In this document: positions 57,967 through 64,000 of the stretch, in pieces
Layout: each line of letters begins with the position of its first letter
Numbering within the stretch: the first letter of the stretch is position 1
Origin: Sciurus carolinensis
Taxonomy: Eukaryota; Chordata; Mammalia; Rodentia; Sciuridae
Assembly (NCBI RefSeq): GCF_902686445.1
Contig: NC_062224.1
Coordinates: 20,687,123-20,751,122 of the forward strand
Length of the DNA: 64,000 nucleotides
Direction: 5' to 3'
Position numbers and translations under genes: made by a program
The notes under the pieces: model-generated
The model's database searches: none
What the model was told of the DNA's origin: nothing
What the model saw: only the letters and a program-made list of their open reading frames with translations

Positions 57967-58497
57967 CAGTTCAGAGAAATAAACCCACCTGTTCCCACAA
58001 CCCATTCTCACTCATTCCTGTAAATCACTCTACTTAAAGGAGGGACATAAAACGTGCAGGTGTTTTAGGTCCTCTACCACAGTTATAGCATACAATATCA
58101 GAATCACTTTCAAGTAACAGAGCCAATTTCAACAGTGCCCATGGAAACAACTGTCACCTAACACAGCTTCCACTCTCATTGTAATAGTAACCACTGAGGG
58201 TACTATTACTGCATATTCTGCAGTCTACACCACCCCAACCTGGATTACCAGAAGGACTCCACTGTTGTGAGACCGACAAAGAAAGTGGGTTGTTCAGGTC
58301 ACAATACAATACATTGTGTCAAAAGAAAAAAAAAAAAAAACACTAAATCACAGTTAATGAAGTCTCAGACTGATTACACTATGAATTTCAATTGGAGTTC
58401 AACTTCACCCTATGTAACAAACCAATACCCCAAGTTATATCATCCAAAGAAGGTATCATTAAGAAGGTCCTCACATAAAAACTGAGGCAAAAATCTT

Positions 58498-58590
58498 TTT
58501 TTTTTTTTTTTTTTTTGCGGTGCTGGGGATCGAACCCAGGGCCTTGTGCTTGTAAGGCAAGCACTCTACCGACTGAGCTATCTCCCCAGC
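58498..58590 (-). mobile_element. Very young ID SINE, perfect 16-bp target duplication
   Basis: The sense strand reads GGCTGGGGAGATAGCTCAGT ... CTGGGTTCGATCCCCAGCAC plus a 20-base A tail, with a Pol III A box (TAGCTCAGTCGG) and B box (GGTTCGATCCC) intact. CTGAGGCAAAAATCTT at 58482-58497 and 58591-58606 is a mismatch-free duplication. It is close to its tRNA-Ala-like ancestor, so recent. It interrupts the leader of the older L1 (GAGGCAAAAATCTTCCCCAAC). Confidence 0.96.
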
Positions 58591-61500
58591 CTGAGGCAAA
58601 AATCTTCCCCAACAGATACACAAATTTCAGCATAGAAACAACAATATGAAAAAATAAGGCAATATGATATATGATACGTATAAAAATTCATAATTCTATA
58701 CTAACAGAATCCAAAGATACTGGAGTGAATGAGAGTTGGCTAATGAATTCAAAACAATGGTTTTAAAAAAGATCACTGAATTCCAAGAGAATAAAGAACA
58801 ACAATTGAAGAATTAAGGAAGACAATGCAGGATATGAATAATAAATTCAGTGAGGAGATAAAGAATTTGAAAAGATATAAGCACAAATCTTGTAAATAAA
58901 AATCTCAATAAGTCAGATTAAATAACAACAACAACTCACTTGATAGCCTCATCAACAAACTAGATCAAGTGAAAGAAAGAATATCAGGGTTTTAAGACAA
59001 GGCTGATGAATTATCACATATAGACAGTAATAAGAAAGAAAATAAAAAAATTGAACAGAACATATAAGATCTCTGGGACACTATTATAAGAACAAACAAA
59101 TATAATTAGAATAGATGCAGGAAAATAGTTATAAGCTGAAGATATGGAAAACCTATTCACTAAACTAGTAGCAGAAAATTTTCCAAATCTTGGAAAAGAT
59201 GTGGACATCCAGGTACAGGATGTATTTAAAACACTAAATATAAATGACTAGAAAAGAACCTCTCCACAATATATTATAGTTAAACTGCCAAAATACATAA
59301 CAAATAAAGAATATTAAAAGCTGTAAGACAGAAGTGCCAAATCACTATCAATGGTAAATCCATCAAAATAACAGCAGACTTCCGAGAAGAAATCCCAAAG
59401 GCCAGGAGGGCATGAAATGATACATTTCAAGTCCAAAAAGGAAATAACCACCAACCTAGATTACTAAACCTGAAAAGTTATCATTCAGAATTAAAGAAGA
59501 AATAAAGACCTTATAATGTAAGCATGAATTAAGGGAATTCATGACCACTAAAACAGCATTACGAAAGATATTTTAGGAAATTCTATACCCCGAGGAGGAA
59601 GAATAAAAAAACACACTCATGAGAGAGCAAGAAAGATTATATCTCATTAGCACAGTAGATAAGCAAATGAGAAGTAGGAAAAAATGAAACATCATTGATA
59701 CAAAAATTTATCAAACCTCTACAATGAATAAAAGGGGGGAAATGGAGTATTCAAAACAGCTGGAAGAAACAAAACAAAATGATGGGAACAAGTACATATT
59801 TTTAGTAATAACATGAATGTAAATGATCTTAACTCTCTAACTAAAGGATACAGACTAGCTGACTGGATTAAAAAACAAGACCCAACAATTGCTGCTTATA
59901 AGAAACTTGTCTATTAGCAAAGACACACACAGACTGAAAGTGAAAGAATGGAAAAGGATATTCCAAGCAAGTGGAATCTAAAAGCAAGCAGGAGTATCTC
60001 TAACTTATATTCGACAAACCTGTCATTGTATCAAAATCAGAAGACACAAAGATGCTCACTACATATTGATACAAGCAACAATTCATCAAAAGATGTAATG
60101 GTTATAAACATAAATGCAGCAAATATTAGAGTACCCAATTTTATAAAACAAACACTACTACACATAAAGAGAAAGACACCAAGACAATTAATTTGTGACT
60201 TCAGTATCCTATTTTCACCAACAGATCATCCAAACCAAAAAAATCAACAAAGATTTTACAGATCAAATGGTTTTAACAAACATCTACAGAATATTTCATC
60301 CAATAGCTGCAGAATTATACATACTTCTCATCAACACACAGATCTTTTTTTCAAAACAGATCACATTAGGCTATAAAGCAAGTCTTTATAAATTGTTTTT
60401 AAAAAGAAATAATTTACTGCATTTTATCAGAACATGAAAGAATGAACTAGAAATGAACAAGAGAAACTACAGAACTGATAAAGATACATGAAGATTGAAC
60501 AATATACTTTTTGAATAAAGAGTAAGTCCTGAAATGGGGGGGGGTGGTAAAATATTCCTAGAATCAAATAAAATGGAAACACAAGATAGCAGAACTTGTG
60601 AGATATAGCAATAGGCAAAGACAGTATTAAAAGGGGAGTATTTATCTATTACTACCTAAATTTAAAAAAACAGAAATCACAAATAAGTAACTTAATGCTT
60701 CATCTTAAGTCTTAGAAAACAAAAACAAACTAAACTAAACTCAAAATTATTAGAAGGAAAGGAATGAAACAAACAAGGCAGACATGAGACAAAAAAAAAC
60801 AACACAAAAGACCAATGAAAAAAGGAGTTGGTTGTTTGAAAAGCTAAACAAAATTGACAAACCCTTATCTTTACAGCAAAGAAAAGTTTGGGACTGCATG
60901 GATTCACTGCTGAATTTTACCAAATTTTAAAAATCTAATACATGGTCTTCAAAATATTCCCTAAAATAGAAAGGGAACAAACAATTCCAAACTCATTCTA
61001 TGAAGCAATTAATACCCTGCTACCAAAGCCTGGTAAGGATATGACAAAAAAAATAAACTATAGAACAATGTCCTTCATGAAAAAAAAAGATGAAAATCCT
61101 TGATGAAATACTCGAAAATAAAATTCAATAGAGAAAGCATATTAAAAAGATATATACTATACCATAATCAAGTTGGTTTTATTCCAGGGATACAAGTATG
61201 ATTCAACATATGCCAATCAATAAATGGAATAGAGCACATAAATAGAATTAAGAATAAAAATCACATGCTATCTGAACAGATGAAGAAAAAGCCTTGGATA
61301 AAATCCAACATTTCTTCTTTGTAAAATTCCCAAATAATTAGGCACAGAAGAATCATACCTCAACATAATAAAGGGTATGTATAACAAGCCCACAGGCAAC
61401 ACATCATACTGAAAGGGGGGAAAACACCCTGGAAGCGTTTCCACTAAAATGGGGAACAAGACAGGGATGTCCAGTCTTTCTACTCCAATTCAACGTAATA

Positions 61501-61756
61501 CCTGGAATTTCAGTGAGAGTAATTTGGCAAGAGAAAGAAAGAAAAAGAACTCAAAAAGGAGAAGTCAAATTACCCCTATTTGCAGATGACCTGATTTTAT
61601 AAGTACTTATAAAATCCAAAAGTCTCTTAGAAGTGATAAATTTAGCAAAGTAGGGGGTACAAAATAAACACATAAAAATCAGTAGCTTTTATACATACCA
61701 ATAATGAACTCACTGAGGAAAAAATTAGGAAAGCAATCTCATTCACAATAGCCTAA

Positions 61757-61790
61757 AAAAACAAAACAAAACAAACAAACAAACAAAAAA
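61757..61790. repeat. (AAAAC)n/(AAAC)n run within L1
   Basis: ACAAAACAAAACAAACAAAC-type run expanding an A-rich stretch of ORF2. Confidence 0.85.
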
Positions 61791-62610
61791 CACTAGAAAT
61801 AAACCTAATTATGGAGGTGAAAGACTTCTACAGTGAAAATTTAAAAACATTGAAGAAAGAAATTGAGGAATACACTGGAAGATGGAAAGACCTCTCATGT
61901 TCATTAATTGAAAAAAATAATTTTTCAAATGACTATACTACCAAATGCAATCCCTATTGAAATGCCAACAACATTCTTCACAGAGCTAGAAGAAAACAAT
62001 CCTAAGATTCACATGGAAGCACAAAAATTCCCGAACAGCCAAAGTAATTCTGAATAATGCTGGAACCATCACAATACCTGATTTCAAATTAGATTACAAA
62101 GGCACAGTAACAAAAATGGCATAATACTGGCATAAAAACAGACACGTAGATCAATGGCACAGAATAACAGACACAGACACAAACCCACACAGCTACACTA
62201 ATCTGATTCTTGACAAAGGTGGTAAAAACACACATTGGAGAAAAGACAGCCTCTTTAACAAGTGGTGTTGGGAAAACTGAATATCTATACATAGATGATC
62301 CCTATCTCCCCCTCTGTACAAAAATTGACTCAAAAATGGATGAAAGACCTTAATGTAAAACCTGAAACTTTGAAACTATTAGAAGAAAATATGGAAGAAA
62401 TAGTTCAAGATATTGACATGGGCACAGTTTCCAGAAAAGGACTTCAATAGTTCAGAAATCAAAAAAGCAAGAATTGACAGACGGGGTTTAATTAAATTAA
62501 AAACCTTCTGCACAGCAAAGGAAAGAAGACAGTAAAGACACAGACTATATATAGGAAAAAAAAATCTTTGCCAGCTGTTCATCTGTAGTATCCATATCTA
62601 GATTATATAA

Positions 62611-62778
62611 AGATTATTACCTCATGTACATGTATGAGTGCATGACCGATGAGATCCTGCAATATGTATATAATCAGAAAAATAAGAGATTTCACTCTTT
62701 ATGTATGATCTATCAAAATGTATAATTTCATTCTACTGTCATGTACAACTGATTAGAACAATTAAAAATTTTTAAAAA
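62611..62778 (+). mobile_element. Extremely truncated L1 3'UTR tail inserted in the older L1
   Basis: About 168 bases: ACATGTATGAGTGCATGACC, ATGTATGATCTATCAAAATG, CTGTCATGTACAACTGATTA and an A-rich tail. It matches the 3'UTR at 50.95-51.09 kb. ORF2 of the host continues at about 62820 (AAAGAACTCAAAAACC). No clear duplication; the exact right edge is unclear. Confidence 0.75.
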
Positions 62779-63690
62779 GGAATAGGAAGAGAGACCCAAA
62801 AACAATAACAAAAACAACAAAAGAACTCAAAAACCCTAATGACAAAAGATCAAGTGACCTAATAAAAAAATGGGCAAATGACTGGAACAGAACTTCTCAG
62901 AAGAAATACTAAAGGTCAATAAATATATTTTAAAATTCTCAATGTCTTTAACCATCAGGGAAATGCACATGAAGACTGCATTGAGATTTCATCTCACCCC
63001 AGTCAGAATGGCTATATTATATAATATATATTCACATATACACACATGCAAATGCTGGTGAGGATGTGGAAAAAGCAACCTATGTATACTGTTGGTAGTA
63101 ATGTAATGTAGTACAGTCACCATGTACTAAAATGTATGGAATTTCCTGAAAAAACTAAAATAGAACTCCTAATATGATCCAGCTATACCACTATTTGGTA
63201 TATATCTGAAAAAAATGAAGTCAGCCTACCTGCATACCTAGGTTTTTTTGTGACACTATCATAATAGCCAAGATATGGAGGCAGCCTAGCCAACGTAATG
63301 TGAGTGGATTAAGAAAATGAGCTATACGATGGAGTATTATTCAGCCATACCGAAGAATGAAATCATGTCATTTGCAGGAAAACAGATGGAACTGGAACAT
63401 CATGTTAAGGAAAATAAACCAGATACAGAAGGACAGGTATCACACATTTTCTCATATGTGGAAACCTAAGAAAAAAGAAAAAAATAACAAAGGAAGACCA
63501 GAAAGTGGAAGTATTCTTTATGGAAGGGGAAGGGAACCAAGGGGAGCAGAGAGAGCGTGGAAGGCAAGAAAGGGTAGAAGGGGGGTTTGAACAAACAAAA
63601 CAGGAAATATTGAATGTATAGCAGTATCACAATAAAACCCACAGATTTGTGCAATTAATATGCAGCAATAATTATCATTTAAAAAGAGAA

Positions 63691-64000
63691 AATGAATATA
63701 GCTTTCATGATTTGAAAGTATCATGACATGCTTGGTAGGTATCACATCAAGGCATAGAATAGCAAATCTCTTTCATTTCCACAAACAACTTGTTACTACA
63801 GTTGTCTCTGTTTCTCTTTTGGCTACATTTTTAAAAGACCATGAAAGAGATAAATATGCATAAATTTCAGAAATCAAAAAGCTGACTTTTAACGAAAAGG
63901 TAGATAAAGCTAGAACCACTATACTGGGTAAAACAGGGACCTAGAAGTAAATTCATCAACATTCACCCATTCAACAAAAACATTTTCCCAATAAATTCTC
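63691..64000. other. Unassigned sequence at window end
   Basis: No gene or repeat recognised. Confidence 0.4.

Larger units (their letters stand above)
58600..63690 (+). mobile_element. Older near-full-length L1, sense
   Basis: ORF1 from ATG 58645 (stop after two codons) to about 59600 (coiled-coil region at 58.9 kb; TTTTCCAAATCTTGGAAAAG; GGCCAGGAGGGCATGAAATG). ORF2: endonuclease about 59.85-60.4 kb, RT about 60.9-61.7 kb with intact FADD codons (TTTGCAGATGACCTG at 61579-61593), C-terminus to about 63.47 kb. 3'UTR ends near 63.69 kb (CACAATAAAACCCACAGATT). Many stops. The 5'UTR probably extends left of 58.6 kb, edge uncertain. Confidence 0.85.

Noticed and set aside
58498..58590. Possible tRNA gene
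   Set aside because: The A and B boxes are present, but the A20 tail, 16-bp target duplication and ID consensus show a SINE; no mature tRNA cloverleaf is claimed.

Overview
The window looks like nuclear DNA of a rodent of the squirrel family (ground squirrel, marmot or tree squirrel type). It is AT-rich and almost gene-free. It is filled with LINE-1 copies of several ages and with tRNA-derived ID-type SINEs, alone or fused to a B1/7SL-like unit (sense strand reads GGGCTGGGGATGTGGCTCAG). It also holds MaLR LTRs and the mammal-wide old layer of L2, MIR, MER5, MER2 and MER8-like elements. There are no operons, CRISPR arrays, rRNA genes or other prokaryotic features. The species assignment is an inference from repeat style.

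Only one stretch looks like host coding sequence: a 69-bp exon on the minus strand at 37586-37654, with a good acceptor, a consensus GTAAGT donor and 23 in-frame codons. The peptide matches what I know of the first intracellular loop and second membrane helix of the orphan class C receptor GPR158 (GPR179 is the alternative). If so, all or nearly all of the rest is intron of a very large minus-strand gene, and the many L1 and SINE open frames are not host genes.

Layout. 1-5.5 kb: old L2 split by an L1 tail, a MER5 element, a SINE, and a MaLR LTR with internal sequence. 5.5-7.2 kb: an ancient antisense L1M hit by a young 5'-truncated L1 (15-bp target duplication) and a SINE. 9-12 kb: two truncated L1s, one holding a SINE. 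13.3-19.9 kb: a nearly full-length decayed antisense L1 with 5'UTR, ORF1 and ORF2. 20-25 kb: L2 copies, a solo MaLR LTR with a perfect 5-bp duplication, and a SINE with a perfect 17-bp duplication. 25-30 kb: an ancient sense L1M interrupted by a young twin-primed L1 (inverted 5' part, candidate 3' transduction), an unassigned 0.8-kb insertion and a MER2 element. 31-46 kb: the quietest part, with MIRs, L2s, MER8-like DNA, LTRs, a pair of inverted SINEs and the exon. 46.06-55.57 kb: one full-length L1 with three younger L1s inserted one after another. 55.9-63.7 kb: two older sense L1s, an L1 tail and a very young ID SINE.

None of the L1s can be autonomous: each has stops, frameshifts, truncation or inversion. 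The value of the window is as a readable record of successive insertions, because many junctions keep target-site duplications. I found no evidence of a new functional system. The most interesting items are the exon, the nested L1 stack, the clean twin-priming junction with a possible 3' transduction, telomere-like hexamers in the young L1 3'UTR, and the unassigned insertion at about 28.54-29.37 kb.
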